NCBI GenBank assembly: GCA_911728435.2 | Contig: OU452200.1 | Location: forward strand, 37,339,715-37,403,714 | DNA from: Apoderus coryli | Lineage: Eukaryota; Arthropoda; Insecta; Coleoptera; Attelabidae | Direction: 5' to 3' | Length of the DNA: 64,000 nt | Part shown: one piece after another, positions 34,021 through 45,879 of the stretch | Numbering within the stretch: the first letter of the stretch is position 1 | Layout: each line of letters begins with the position of its first letter | Program-made: the position numbers and the translations under genes | Notes under the pieces: generated by a model | Told to the model about the DNA's origin: nothing | Database searches by the model: none | The model's input: the letters and a program-made list of their open reading frames with translations, nothing else

Positions 34021-35489
34021 CCCAAGTAACAAAATATAGTTCTAGGAAGGTTGTATATTGGTTCTAGAACCACTTTATGGATTTTGTTTATATATGCCAT
34101 TAGGTATAAAACAACCTCCTCTAGACGGCTACACAAACTCCTGGTGACCAAAAGGGCCCACGCTACAGAACCTCCTGCTAACCTAAAAGTTGTCGACATT
34201 TCAGAACCTTAAGGTTAAATATTGAATATTTGTGCAGCTATAATATAACCTTTATATATCCTTACTAGCCAATATATAACTGAATTATAACCTATGAATC
34301 ACGGGTTTAAAGTTCTAATTTAGCCACTAAAAGGTTCTAACTAGCTCCTTGCGAATTATCAACTACAACCTATTAGTAAATAGTTGATCTGCGGAAAGCA
34401 ATCTTAAAACTATTAAGTAAAATATATGCTTCTAATTTTTGGATTAGTTGGCTAATATACGGTATTATTTCTAGTATTTAATTAACTCTTTGGTAGGTAA
34501 TATTGTAAGGGTAATTTATGATAATTATTTCAATATATTTCAATATACGTGATATAAAACTGCATGAAATAGCGGACACACATTGCTGATTTTAATGCAC
34601 CTTCTATTTTACTGTCAAAATATTATATAAAAGTAGCATAAAATTCACGGGCTATCGATATTATTAGTATAAATATTTTTTTTAGTTATATTTAAAATAC
34701 AAGGGAAATATTTTGTTTTTAAAAGTAGTCGAAATTCTAATATACGGAAACCAATGAATATAAAATTATGAAAAAATGTGTTTCCCGAACCTAAAACTAC
34801 GCAGACTTACATATATTTTCAAAAATATTTTGTTATTTAACTATGCCATAATCTTAAAATGGCCGATAGGAAACAAATACTTATAAGCTTTTGAAATAAC
34901 CAAATTATAACCTAAGTTGCTTGAAAGTCTGAAAATATGTTAAAATATAACCTTAAGATCAAATTCGTAACCTAAATAATGCTAAATAACACTTTTCAGA
35001 ACTAATAGTTGCCTTTTACAACTCAAGCTTAAAAGTCGCACCATCGCAACTTTCTAACGACCTGTTTAGTATTGTTTTGGATGTGTAGTTGTGATCACGT
35101 GCCAGCTTTTATTCATATTTGTTATACAGTGTGTCTTTTAATTGACACGGTAAGTACAAAGTAATAATCGCTGATAAACTGAAAATGTTCTTAGTTTTCT
35201 TGTTCTAATAAGATGACAACAAGACATTAGGGATTGGTTTGTGCCAAATAAATGAAAATTGAACGCTAATAATATCTAATAAAGTATTAATTTTTATAGT
35301 TCGTTTTTAGTTTTTACTAAACGGGATTTTTCTTGTATTGGTGTTTCAGGAATGTTAAACGTATTTTTAAAATGTTCAAACAATAAAAAATCAAACTTTT
35401 CTATTTCATAAATAGGTACAATAAAAATTTGATAATACTGTGCATTCAATTTCTATGCGCGTATTTAATATTTTGTTGTTTTTTTCAAG

Positions 35490-35760
35490 ATTTGCCTTTC
35501 AAAGTGGTACAAACCATTGAAGAGGGAAAAATCTGTCTCTCAGTTATTCCAAGCATGTGGGAAAATAGGGGAATATTATCATGGCCTCCAAGATCCGATG
35601 CCGGAAAAGTCCATGACGAATTATCTGTACCTGGCAAAGGTTGGAAAACATATGCCTGCATAGTTAAAAGAATGTTTTCTTCGTACAAGGATGTTTGTGG
35701 AGAGCAGGAAAGAATACAAGATCTTCCTGATACGGATGGAGAAAGCGATAGTGTTGGTAG
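35490..35760 (+). pseudogene. Exon resembling DUF4806-protein N-terminus
   Basis: After a clear acceptor (TTTTTTTCAAG ending 35489) the frame reads LPFKVVQTIEEGKICLSVIP, SMWENRGILSWPP, and GWKTYACIVKRMFSSYKDV. This type of segment begins many insect proteins annotated with a C-terminal DUF4806; that link is from memory. The frame ends in a palindrome that creates a duplicated, inverted tail (35746-35804). No later exon is visible. Confidence 0.5.
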
Positions 35761-35804
35761 TTACCAACCTACCTCCGATAGGTTGGTAACTACCAATACT
35801 ATCG
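35746..35804. repeat. 25-bp hairpin with 9-nt loop
   Basis: CGATAGTGTTGGTAGTTACC at the start of the left arm, loop ACCTCCGAT, and right arm 35780-35804 complementary with one mismatch. It lies at the end of the plus-strand exon. Confidence 0.9.
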
Positions 35805-36029
35805 GTTTCTGCAGATTTCAATAATTTGCGACACATGTAAATTGAAATTGAATGTAAAAAAAACTACTTGTTCTCTTTAGGTCCAATAGACACTATGTTT
35901 TTCAAATGAAGAAATCTTGAGCGACGCTTTAAATATTTAACTGCTTTTTTGAACTTTGTTACTAAATTGAAGCAAGTATATAATATAGCGACACAAACTT
36001 AAGTTAAGTTATTCTAAAAAGAAGATCCT

Positions 36030-36650
36030 CAATGCAATGCAATTAGCTGTAGGATGTTATATATATTTTTTGTATGCTTCCAACATTCTCACCTTTAATA
36101 AATGGCCTTGCTGGTGAATCACATATAAAACATTTAAGGGATACATTTACTTTATATTTTCCAATGCAGACTCCATCTTTCAGAACTACCAGAAGCTCTT
36201 CAACAAATTTTGACAAATATTCGTTAATGTCATTAGGCTTGCCTTTACCATAATACAAATCGATCACCATTGGTTTAGTATTTAGTTCATTTATGTTGAA
36301 GAGAATAGGCCAACATTCAAACTTGGAAGATTTAAAAATCGGAAGACCATCAATATTTATCTATTAATCGAAATATTTAAATTTGTTTTTGTATTTTGGT
36401 AACACTCTTCAATACATTTTTGTAAACCATTGTGCCAGTACCTCCCTCCAGCAATTTCATCAACTTCAATTTTTGTATCCGGTGTAGTCAATAAGGTTCG
36501 AGGGTCTTTAGGTAGCCCAAAATTACTGTTTTTATTTAAAATATTTTGAAAATTGAAATTTGACTAACCTGCTCATTAGCAATTCGTTGAAAGTTCTGTC
36601 GCACCTTTCTTTTAAAATTTCCACTACGAACTAGCTTTTCGTGAGACATT
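36030..36650 (-). pseudogene. Broken element-associated protein (unknown insect family)
   Basis: Minus-strand pieces: MSHEKLVRSGNFKRKVRQNF (about 36650-36580), NFGLPKDPRTLLTTPDTKIE and GGRYWHNGL (about 36530-36430), then after a frameshift NIDGLPIFKSSKFECWPILF (about 36360-36300) and PMVIDLYYGKGKPNDINEYL, CFICDSPARPFIKG (to about 36085). I recognise this as a recurrent, uncharacterised insect protein family often labelled transposase-domain, but I do not know its reaction. A stop and a frameshift break it. The loss of sequence after FIKGEN removes the C-terminal half. Confidence 0.6.
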
Positions 36651-37206
36651 CTGTATAGATTCAGGAGACGTTGTCTGTCTAGTCGAAAACGAGACTAATA
36701 GATAATTTTAGTGACCAAATAGATTTTAAATAAGGGAAGTAGTATTGAGTTATGCCAGAAAGCTTATTTAGTAACCTATAACGCATCGCTTCAACTAAAT
36801 AGTCTTTAATCAGTTTTAAAATGGGCTACATGGTTATGGAAAAGTTGTTCAAATGACTTAAAGGTACAAAAAATGCGAAGTTATAATTAGGTCCTAAACT
36901 AGCAGCAAAAAAAACTTATAAGTCTTATTTCGGCATTTAAGTGACTAAAAAATGCCTTATTTATAACCATTTCAAAACCTTAAGGTTTCAGAACTACTAG
37001 GTCCTAAAACTCCTCACATATATAGTTGATTTAACGTTTTTCAAACATGTTTCAAGCTGTATGTATGATTTCATAGTTCTAAGACCAACAAGCACAATAT
37101 ATTACCTATGTATAGTTTTTAAGCTTAAGAAAAAGGCACACATTACCCATTTATAACCTTTATGCAATTTTAAAGTCTTCCTCCTTAAATAAATGTTACT
37201 TGGGTT

Positions 37207-38149
37207 GTGTCCTAAGATTTTATGAATAGACAATAGTGTTCAGTATGTCCCATTTCTTTATGTTTGTCATCTATATTTTATTAGTAGTATCACTTACTCG
37301 TTTTTTGTTTTTATTTATATAGATATACCACCTAAATGTATGCTTTGTCTTCCTTAATTATTAAATTCCAACTCAGTCTGTCAAGGGCCTTGCCCATATG
37401 TTTGTTTTTTACAATGTTTAATACTCGAGATTTAAATTTAAGGTTTGTATATTGTTTGGTTACTGTTTCTATTTTATAAGACCATAGTTATTTATGTTTA
37501 GGAATTTTATGTTGTTACCTTTTAGGCTGATGATCGAGCGGAGCTCCGAAACATGTCCCCTTTTATCAAGGATTCTGAATACATTTATATTAGTGGAGAC
37601 GATGTATTTCTTTTTATTGTAATTAACATATTATACGTTTTTAACCCCTTTTTACACTCTCTTCGAATGCCTATGTGATATAGTTTTTTATGGTAAATGT
37701 TTTAGGTTATATTCTATTAAATCAATGATATAAATTAATTATTCAATATTTCGGATATCTTTAAAAACTATAAATATTTGAAACCTTTTTTAAACGTCTT
37801 GCCTACGCTCAATGTTTTCCAAAAGTTAACCAGCACTTCAAAATGTCCTGAAATATTTTTGTATCAAATTTGTTAAAAATCTGAATGAGGTTTCGTCTAA
37901 ATAGAATATGAAATAAAAGTAGGATCAGTGTCATCAGACGTAGGCGTCGCCGTACCTTGACTATTTAAGTTAACTTAACTTTTAACAGTCAGCCAACCGG
38001 CTTTAGCTTTAGTATATCTGTTTTATAATTGTTTCATTTCTAACCCAGAATTTTTCGCTTGGTTTTTGTCTAGCCTTTGCTAAATATTCATAAAAAATCG
38101 GTTGTGTCACCCCAAAACTTTCCCGACAAGTTATAATATAATCAAAAAT
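37207..38149. other. Older repeat DNA, no gene
   Basis: 37535-37565 (GAGCTCCGAAACATGTCCCC) repeats the motif at 7770. The minus strand near 37440-37330 gives ALDRLSWNLII, possibly a LINE or Penelope scrap. Nothing else recognised. Confidence 0.35.
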
Positions 38150-38815
38150 ATAATGACCTGCGTAACGAAACAGAATTTGAATAATAATAATTATTATTAT
38201 TGTATTAATTTCATTATTTTCAATAATCAACTAACGTACCAAACTAATCAGAAAAAAAAAGTATTGCCATAACCTTCCGCATGCGAAACGAACAAATACA
38301 AATTCAAAAACATTTATTAAATTCAAGAAGTCAGTAACATATCAAGCTATTTACAATATATACATATGTAAGAACATTCTAAAGTTAAAGGCCCTACCAG
38401 CGACGCCACAGAAACCTGCTTAGAAATATTGTAATTTAATTATATTAATATACATATTATATACTACAACTACTAACTGGTGAAATTTTAAACGCAATTT
38501 TCTCGAGAGATATGGGGGCAAATACCAGAAGAAACCTATCGCTGTAAAGCTGCTTTAAAATGATGTACCACTACCCCGACTGATATATGAAAATTTAGTG
38601 GTTCAACCAAAATCTAATGGCTTCATCCTAGGACTGTCTCAAACTCATATACCAAAAGTTAACTCAATTGGTTAAAGCGTTTGGGCGCTATCGTGGAAGA
38701 ATTCATACACACACACACACACAGACAGACTTTCATCTGGAAATGGTCATAATCGTATCAGAGAACTTTTAGCGCGTTCACAATACTTGCCCTGTGCGGG
38801 AAAGTAAAATATATG
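38150..38815 (-). repeat. SINE-like repeat, second long copy with insertion
   Basis: Aligns with 1660-2045 at both ends (TGACCTGCGTAACGAAACAG at 38154; CTAACTGGTGAAATTTTAAA at 38474). The B box is lost here; only CCTTCCGCATGCGAA remains. About 170 bp (38290-38460) are inserted and look like a LINE 3' end (ATTCAAAAACATTTATTAAA). The last part (38660-38815) has TTGGTTAAAGCGTTTGGGCG, a CA/GACA microsatellite and CCCTGTGCGGGAAAGTAAAA, which recur at 60240-60500. Confidence 0.65.
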
Positions 38816-39544
38816 GATAAACGAGCATTAAACTTTGCCAATGGAGAAATTGGATTTCTTTTATCACTGATGGGTGAATTTAAGGAGAACTCATAGTGTG
38901 TTTTTGTAAATTTGGTTCAATGTACCCCATTAATAAGTCTACAGACTCTCTTGGTAATCGAAATCGGTTTTTAAATTCTGTTTCGTTCCACAAGGTCAAA
39001 TGGTCCAATCGATTTCTAAATATCCTTTGTCGCCGAGGGCGTTCAGTAATATTCCTAGCATCTTTTTCATCGTCGGTTAAAAGTTCCTCGAAAATAATGT
39101 GGATATCGTTCCTTAAGATTATTGCAAGAAATGAAACAATAAAATTGAGGTTAATAATCTATTATTGGCAGAAGAACTGTCGAAAACGACGATTTTCTAC
39201 AACGTTAACTTTAACTGCTACCCCATCCTCCCGATAAAGTTAACTCCTACATTTTGAAGTTGACTACAAAATGTGACCTCATTCCACAGTTAACTTTTAG
39301 TTATCTGTCAACATCGTTTTACAATACCAGTCCTTATTATACAATTTTGTAGCATTTTATACCTTATTGTTTATAATATTATGTAGATGGCAAAACGATT
39401 CCATTCGTCTTTCTAACAATCCTAACGTTCGTACTGTCGCGTTCAGTGTCTGCTGTGTCTTCTGAGTTTAAAAACGGTAGGCAATCAAAATCATGTTTCT
39501 AATTATTAATTTCTAGGACTTCCCACACCATTAGTAGGGTGCCC
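38816..39544. other. Non-genic DNA
   Basis: No supported gene; the plus-strand frame at 38896-39237 has no recognisable family. Confidence 0.4.
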
Positions 39545-39740
39545 TTAGGACAAGAATGGAGTTGATACCCATATAAAATGAGTGTCTGTCATTGATAAAG
39601 TGGTTATAAGCAAAGGCCGAATTGCTGTTGATTTCATCTAGATTATCTCAGGTAGCCTAATCGATGATTTTGGAGTGTTCCTTGATACGAGTTTTGAAGT
39701 TGCGGCCGTTTTGACCTACGTATACACTGCAGAAGATATA
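39545..39740 (-). pseudogene. Penelope-like GIY-YIG endonuclease fragment
   Basis: The minus strand reads IFCSVYVGQNGRNFKTRIKE and HSKIID, a stop, then NSAFAYNHFINDRHSF in the same sense. The YVGQTGRxFKTRxxEH pattern followed by a FAxHL-type block is the GIY-YIG nuclease of Penelope-like retroelements. It is cut at 39741, where a plus-strand LINE begins. Confidence 0.7.
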
Positions 39741-41018
39741 CACCTGACTTTTGGACCCATGAATCAGCATGGCTTTATGAGGAATAGATCTACTCTCACT
39801 AATCTGGGTACATTTACTCAGTATGCGTCTGAGGTACTGGATGGACAGGGTCAAGTGGATCTAATATACACCGATTTTTTTTAAAGCTTTCGACCGTGTT
39901 TGTCATTCTGTCTTACTTAGTAAGTTGTCGTGTTTTGGTTTCTCTGGGGACCTTGTCTGTTTTATGAAATTATATCTGTCTAACAGAAAGCAGTTTGTGT
40001 GCTGTAATGGCTTTAGCTCACATGAATTTACAGTGACATCTCGTGTGCATCAAGGGTCTAATCGTGGCCCCTTATTATTTCTCATATTTGTTAATGATAT
40101 TGTAAATGTTATAAATTGCAAAAGTTTTTTGTTCGCTGATGACTTCAAAATATATACAAGTGTCCGTAATTTGTCGGACTGTGTGAGGCTTCAGACGGAC
40201 CTGGATTCGATTCAGGACTGGTGTGTCCGAAATTACTTGCTGCTAAACACCTCAAAATCGAAAATTATCACTTATACTCGACGATTATTATCCCACGTTT
40301 ACAATATCTCGTATTTATTCGATGAGAGATCTTGGAGTTTTATTCGATTGTCGATTAACGTTTGTTGATCATATAGCGAGTAAAGTTGCGGATGCAATGA
40401 AGTCCTATGGTTTTTTAGTCAGGAATTGTGCAGGTTTTACAGATATTGGATGCGTGAAGGCTCTATTCTTTTCATTTGTGCGTTCCCAGTTGGAGTATTG
40501 TAGTTTGGTTGGGAATCCTTATTATGTCAGTCATAAGTCGTCTGTAGAGCGTGTACAGAAAAGATTTCTTAAATACCTAGCTTATAAATGTGATAACGTA
40601 TACCCTGCTAGAGGAATTGACTATACCGATCTGACAAGTAGGTTCCAGATTGAGTCCCTAGAATATTGTAGGGCGACTGTGGCTCTTGCACAGAGTTGTT
40701 GTCTCAAATTAATTTTTGTATACCGCGTGTGTCCGGTAGGCATTGTAGCACTTTTTACTGCTCGAGGGCTCTAACGAATCTTATGTTGAAGTCTCCTATA
40801 TATTTTATGTTAAATTGTTATAATGTGATGTGTGAATCGTGTGATGTACATTTCACCCCATTGAGGGCAATTTTAGATGAAGCTAAATTGTATTGTAATT
40901 TGTAAAATTGTAATGCAGTTAGTATTTGTCGAATTTATTTCCTATTTAATTTATTGCTCTGTAAATGGATAGATTCTGTTGAGTAATAAAGCTTCCTATT
41001 ATTATAATTATTATTATT
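39741..41018 (+). mobile_element. 5'-truncated, frameshifted LINE
   Basis: Reverse transcriptase from GFMRNRSTLTNLGTFTQYAS (39769), FKAFDRVCHSVLLSKLSCFG (motif A, crossing a frameshift in a T run at 39878-39884), VHQGSNRGPLLFLIFVNDI (motif B) and FADDFKIY (motif C). After another frameshift it continues MRDLGVLFDCRLTFVDHIAS and SQLEYCSLVGNPYYV to about 40905. The 3' end is an ATTATTATT-type tail at 40996-41018. CR1/jockey group; inactive. Confidence 0.88.
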
Positions 41019-42164
41019 ACAAGAAGATTACCAATGGTACGGCAAGTTTAAAAACTTGAATATTGTTGGAGGCAAAATCTTTGGTTGTTTTGACTGTGTC
41101 ATTCAAGGTAAGACTGATGAAAGTGTGTTTAATTAGGTTTTTATAATATATAGAGTTTTTTGATGATAGAGGATAGTGGTTAGACTTGGCAATGTAGTGA
41201 ATGATTAATAACTCATTGTTAAAATCATCTTGGGACATTGATGATTCAAACGAACAGAAAAGTTGTGCGTAGGTAGATGGAGAACTTAAGGTTGTTACTT
41301 TCTTGGTATATTTTAAAATTCAAGTATGGAAGTGAATTATTTGTTTCAGTTTCGACAGTAAATTTGGTGCCTAAATAGTAGATTCAACTCAAATAAACCA
41401 TAAATACTGCCTGTCAACTGATAACCACGACTGATGGATCGTGGATCGACAAGACGGCCTTCAGGTGTCAGTATTACGTTTGACAGGTTAACTCCCGAGT
41501 ACGAAAGCCTGGTTTTGTTAGACAGATTCAAGAGATTAAAATAATAATGAACCTTGTATCCTTGTGTTTTTTGTAGATACGATGATGTTTTTACCACTAT
41601 TACGAATACTTTTTACGAGCTTGAAAAGCTGATAAACCAATAGAAAGTCACTCAGATTAAAACATTCTATATTCACAAGCAATAAAATACACATTTTATA
41701 TGTCAAATAAAGCTACCAATAAACCGGCAAACAACATTTATACTGAAACATATTATAAAAAGCATGTTATTACATGCACATAATATTATATTGTAAATTA
41801 CAATAAACCTAAAGATTAAAACCTCACATATAATCGTATAAAATGCCTCGGCTATTTTGAATCCCACATCATAAATGTAAAAACTTTAATTCCACAACAT
41901 TTTGTTGGGGCTTTTAACATCAAAAAAGGCCTGAGTTTTATTGCTCATGCCAGATATATAAAAGTCTAATCAGGCTGAATGATACTCATAAATAATATTT
42001 TATTACAAATATATTAAACCAACAACGTGATATTATCGAAAGTCTATGATACTTATCAGAGTCTTTCTATAAATATTACTATAGGAGGTATATTTCATTT
42101 TTATGTAAGAAAGCCTTTACTAATTTAGAGATTATATGACACAAACTGTAAAATTGCAACCTGG
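41019..42164. other. Non-genic DNA with Penelope-like debris
   Basis: The minus strand near 41500-41400 gives SYSGVNLSNVILTPEGRLVD and PRSISRGYQLTGS, matching in opposite sense 3128-3195. It is probably part of a Penelope-like terminal region. The remainder shows no gene. Confidence 0.4.
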
Positions 42165-42492
42165 AGACCATAATTCTGCCCTGTTAATTCAAATGGCCGT
42201 ATCTTTTTAATACTTGAACGTGAGAAAAATCGATTATTCTGTTTTTTTGTAGGCCGTCCTGGTTTTCGAAAAATTTGATGCATTTTTTTAATGAGTGCTA
42301 TTAAAATGGTACTTGTGTTTTTATTACAAATTATAATACACCACAAAGTAGAAATAATCATACTTTTGACAGATACGTAACTACATGACTTAATGGAATA
42401 TATTTTTTTCTACGACTGTCTTTAAATGCCTTTATTATATGTTCAATCATAATTTGAAAATGTAGTACATTGAAATGCTATTTATCATTTAC

Positions 42493-42555
42493 CCGTGCGT
42501 AATAATATTTCCCACTAGTTATCTAGCAACTAGTGGGAAATATTATTACGCACGG
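42493..42555. repeat. Perfect 28-bp hairpin with 7-nt loop
   Basis: CCGTGCGTAATAATATTTCC begins the arm (42493-42520), the loop is ATCTAGC, and 42528-42555 is the exact complement. Confidence 0.93.
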
Positions 42556-42865
42556 ATAAAATTTCCTGGTAATGACAAAAGTAGCGGCGGGCATAAAAAA
42601 TCACCAGAGCAACGCCGAAAATACAAACACCAAATTGACAGTTTTGTTTTTTATAATTAATAATAATTATAATTAAGTATTTCGCTAATTTCAAAACACA
42701 TAAACAGTGATACTGAATCTAGTTTAACACCACCTAGTCAATTTAATACTTCTAATTTATCGTATTTAGGCTTATACGCTAATTTTCCTAAAAATAATGT
42801 TAAATTTATTCAAAAGCATTAAAACAGTCGTAGAAAAAGTATAGTGTGAAACTCACATGAAATGA

Positions 42866-42955
42866 CCATTTCCTACTCGTATGATTTGCAGCACTCGCCT
42901 GCGGCTCATGCTGCAAACGATCATACTCGTAGGAAATATATATCATTTCATGTTC
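42866..42955. repeat. Imperfect 90-bp hairpin
   Basis: Left: CATGAAATGA, TTTCCTACTCGTATGAT, TGCAGCA. Right: TGCTGCA, ATCATACTCGTAGGAAA, TCATTTCATG. The loop is CTCGCCTGCGGCTCA. The short internal bulges are unequal on the two sides. Confidence 0.85.
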
Positions 42956-43910
42956 GTTGCACAATACACTAATTTATATTTTGATAACCTGTTAAAATAA
43001 ACATATTTATGCAGATTTATAAATAAAACTAAAATATGATTTATGTAATATATTTGAACAAAAAAAAAAAAAACCAAATGGAACTCCACAACTTAAAAAA
43101 TCCCGATGGCAGCCAGCCGGAAAAGTAGATTTTTGATTTATATATTTTTTATTTATACTTAGTCTACCACTGACACCCACTATTAATAAACAAATAATGG
43201 AATATTCTGACAGTCGCCAAATATACCAAAGTGTCATATTGACAGTTATTTTAACTGAAATACCCATTATACTATAACACATAGGTACGTAAGTACGGTC
43301 TTATTGTTATGTCACAGGTGTTTATTTGTTAAAATAATTACAGGTGTAGCGGGTGATATTTTTTTTATTTTTTGTTACTTTATATTGACTTATATTTACT
43401 TAAATATGCCAGCGATGAAAAAACTCTCCAAATAAACATTGTAGAGATTTAAGTGCTCTATCATTTGATATGTAACATTGGTATTTTCTATTAACAATGA
43501 AAAAAATATGATTTTTTTAAAACTTTGACAGGCCGCCATTTCGAAATTAGCTCGCCGATTTCAATCGCCAACGAACTCACGCGATTCCATGACCTAGCCG
43601 ATTTTTTAACCAAATGTTGTGTCGATTGGTCAAAAAATGCGGCCTAGACCGTGACGCAAAGTTTCTATATCCCATATATATATATATATATAGATATATA
43701 AACTTTTGAACTGAGGTCATTTTTAGGATCCAGGGGTCATAAAATGAAGGACTGCATAAAAATTTTTCAAAATTTCGGTTGTGTCGATCTCCTGAATAGT
43801 TAGATTTTTTTTAAAAATCTACTAAAAATTATAATTTGTCTAGTAAGTAACAACATGAGAAAACCTAGGTAGCCTAAATTAATGTTGGGAGAATCGTACA
43901 GTTATTACAA

Positions 43911-44230
43911 TTAATTGTCATCAATTGATTCTTGATTATCATTAACTGGAATACTTTCCCAGAATTTCAGTCGATTATCTGGAATTATGGGACCAAGTTT
44001 TTGGATTATTGTTTCTCTTCTCTCAACTGTTATCCCGCGTGGTTCACTTTTAATATCAGGTTTTTTTATGCCAATCTTATGACAATTAGCTTTTAAAAAA
44101 TTAATAACATTAACATCAAAACTAGTTTTATAGGATAACGTCTTTACACCTCTGGTGAACTTAACTTCCACCATTCCATTGAGATAGAGTCTAGCAACAT
44201 TATACCATGAGATTTTTCTCAAAAAAAAAA
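43911..44230 (-). pseudogene. Unidentified frame, possibly element-derived
   Basis: Minus-strand frame reading ISWYNVARLYLNGMVEVKFT, FDVNVINFLKANCHKIGIKK and RETIIQKLGPIIPDNRLKFW. It has protein-like composition and I have seen similar segments in uncharacterised insect element proteins, but I cannot name a family or function. A 15-A run at its 5' edge (44221-44236) breaks any upstream continuation. Confidence 0.4.
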
Positions 44231-44630
44231 AAAAAAATGGGCTAAAACGAAATGTTAGGTGGAAAAGCCGCATCTGCAGTTACGCCTTTTATAAGTAACA
44301 TTTGTAGTTGCTGCTTTTCGATTTAATAAAAATCGAGAAAAATCACTTACGCCCATATTTCTAAGCGAGATATCTTGGGTTTTATAGAAGATACGGCCAT
44401 CAAAATTAAAGAGATGGATAAAGAATTCATTGTTGCCTTGTGTACTGGTCATATCTCTATTTCAAGGAAAATTGTAGTTACGGCCATTTGAATTAACAGG
44501 GCAGAATTGTATAACCTAATTTCAACCTTTTTTTTTACAGTTTACATGTTTACAGAAAAGTAAAAAAGCATATTTTCTCTCTTAAGTTTGTAACACTCTG
44601 TAGAGTAATTTTGCAACACAAACTGCACTG

Positions 44631-44876
44631 GATATGTTGTTTGATTAAAACTAATACATTTTGTATTGAAAATTATTAAACGTCAGATTGACAATCAAAT
44701 TTTGATACCTACAAAGTAAAAAATTATCTTATCGAATACTCCTCGGGCCTTGATAAATACTCAAAATTTTGTCATAGACAATCCTTCAAGCGAGTTGCTC
44801 AAGGATAATAGTCCTCGGCCTGCTCTATGACAAAATTATCTCGGTATTATCAAGACCCTAGGGGTATTACTACTGA
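44631..44876 (+). repeat. Third copy of the Crypton-like 3' end, alone
   Basis: From TTGATTAAAACTAATACATT (44641) to CCCTAGGGGTATTACTACTG this matches the 3' flank of both recombinase copies (27303-27545 inverted, 47216-47480). It has no recombinase attached. The hairpin stem is kept but the loop is shorter (AGTCCTCGGCCTG). It lies in direct orientation about 1 kb before copy 2. Confidence 0.85.
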
Positions 44877-44919
44877 TTATATGCAAAAATACAGGGTAAT
44901 AACATCTAAGGTTTATTAT

Positions 44920-45879
44920 AACTTTAGTTTAAGTTTTTGATTTAAAATACGAAATTTGGTATCAAGTTCCGGTAGAACCGGAAATGGCACGAATGCCAAA
45001 ATATTTCAGTTGTATATATTAGCAACTACATAAAAAAAAAACGTCGTCAATGGAATCACCCTCTATCTATATTAAATTAACTTTTGTGAATGTACATCGA
45101 TATGAATACGCTACCCGGTGATAGTCTTGTCATCATTCAAATTATTATTGAGGGTGTACATCCGTTAGCATCCGAGCTCCATGCTTTATATTGTTAAATT
45201 ACCCCGTCACATTTCTTGACAAATAATATCAACGTTCTATGTGGATGGGATGCTCTGCGCAACACTTTAATTAGCATATCATTAGGTTTCTAACGGTGGC
45301 AGACACGCGAATGTCAATTTTAATATGCTGTGGAAATTCACTTGTAAACGAGAATGGAGTTGAACATGCCAGTGTGTACCGGGTGGCAATTATTCACACG
45401 AGCATCGTCTAATGTTGTTTTTTGTTCTTCATGTTTTTGAATGAGTTCTGGTTTAATGACGTTAATTGATTGCCCAGATCGAAAGAAATAGAGTTGAAAC
45501 CAGACACAGGAAGGTTGAAATTTAAATAGTCCCGTATTAGGCAATTAGAACCAATAAACATCGAACATCACAAAAATTACGGTCCTTTCCAGATCGTGTC
45601 AGAATCGGCCGCCACTCTTTTGCCATTTGAAACCTTTAAAATTTTTGGCTGCGAAGTTATTTCAATGCCTGTGAACACTGAAGCACTGAAGGACGAAATT
45701 GGCTGTTTTAATGAAATGCCAAAGACTATACAGGGAGTCCTAGAATATAGGGGCAATCTCTAAGATTGGGGTAGGTTGTGGAAAAAGAAGGGTGTAAGTT
45801 CATATAAAGTTTTGTCAAAACGGCCTTCGCTGTAGAGCTATGGGCACTTAAAGATTAGACCTGAAATTCAGTTTTTTAA
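44920..45879. repeat. CTTCCGGT-type repeat and non-genic DNA
   Basis: 44935-45010 carries GTTCCGGTAGAACCGGAAAT, the palindromic core also seen at 3612. 45011-45879 has no recognisable gene. Confidence 0.5.

Larger units (their letters stand above)
34021..37206. mobile_element. Candidate 3.2-kb two-gene element with CCCAAGTAAC ends
   Basis: Bounded by CCCAAGTAACA on the left and TGTTACTTGGG on the right; flanking sequence on both sides looks like older repeat DNA. AACCTTAAGGTT, a 12-bp perfect palindrome, stands near each end (34205-34216 and 36976-36987), and AACCT-rich motifs fill the subterminal parts. Inside are remnants of two convergent genes (35490-35760 plus strand; 36030-36650 minus strand). 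I cannot see a target duplication beyond TT and cannot place it in a named superfamily. Confidence 0.55.
42165..44515. repeat. Inverted 30-bp sequences bounding 2.3 kb
   Basis: AATTCTGCCCTGTTAATTCA at 42171 is followed by AATGGCCGTA; the same 30 bases appear inverted at 44470-44506. Outside them ACTGTAAAA is also shared in mirror form (42138 and 44536 region). This may be one degenerate element or two inverted copies of one element end. The interior holds two hairpins and one unidentified minus-strand frame. Confidence 0.5.

Noticed and set aside
43670..43700. (TA)n run as a regulatory site
   Set aside because: Ordinary microsatellite in AT-rich DNA.
42165..44515. A single complete transposon with defined ends
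   Set aside because: Only 30-40 bp match in inverted form, and no target duplication or transposase is evident; kept only as an inverted pair.
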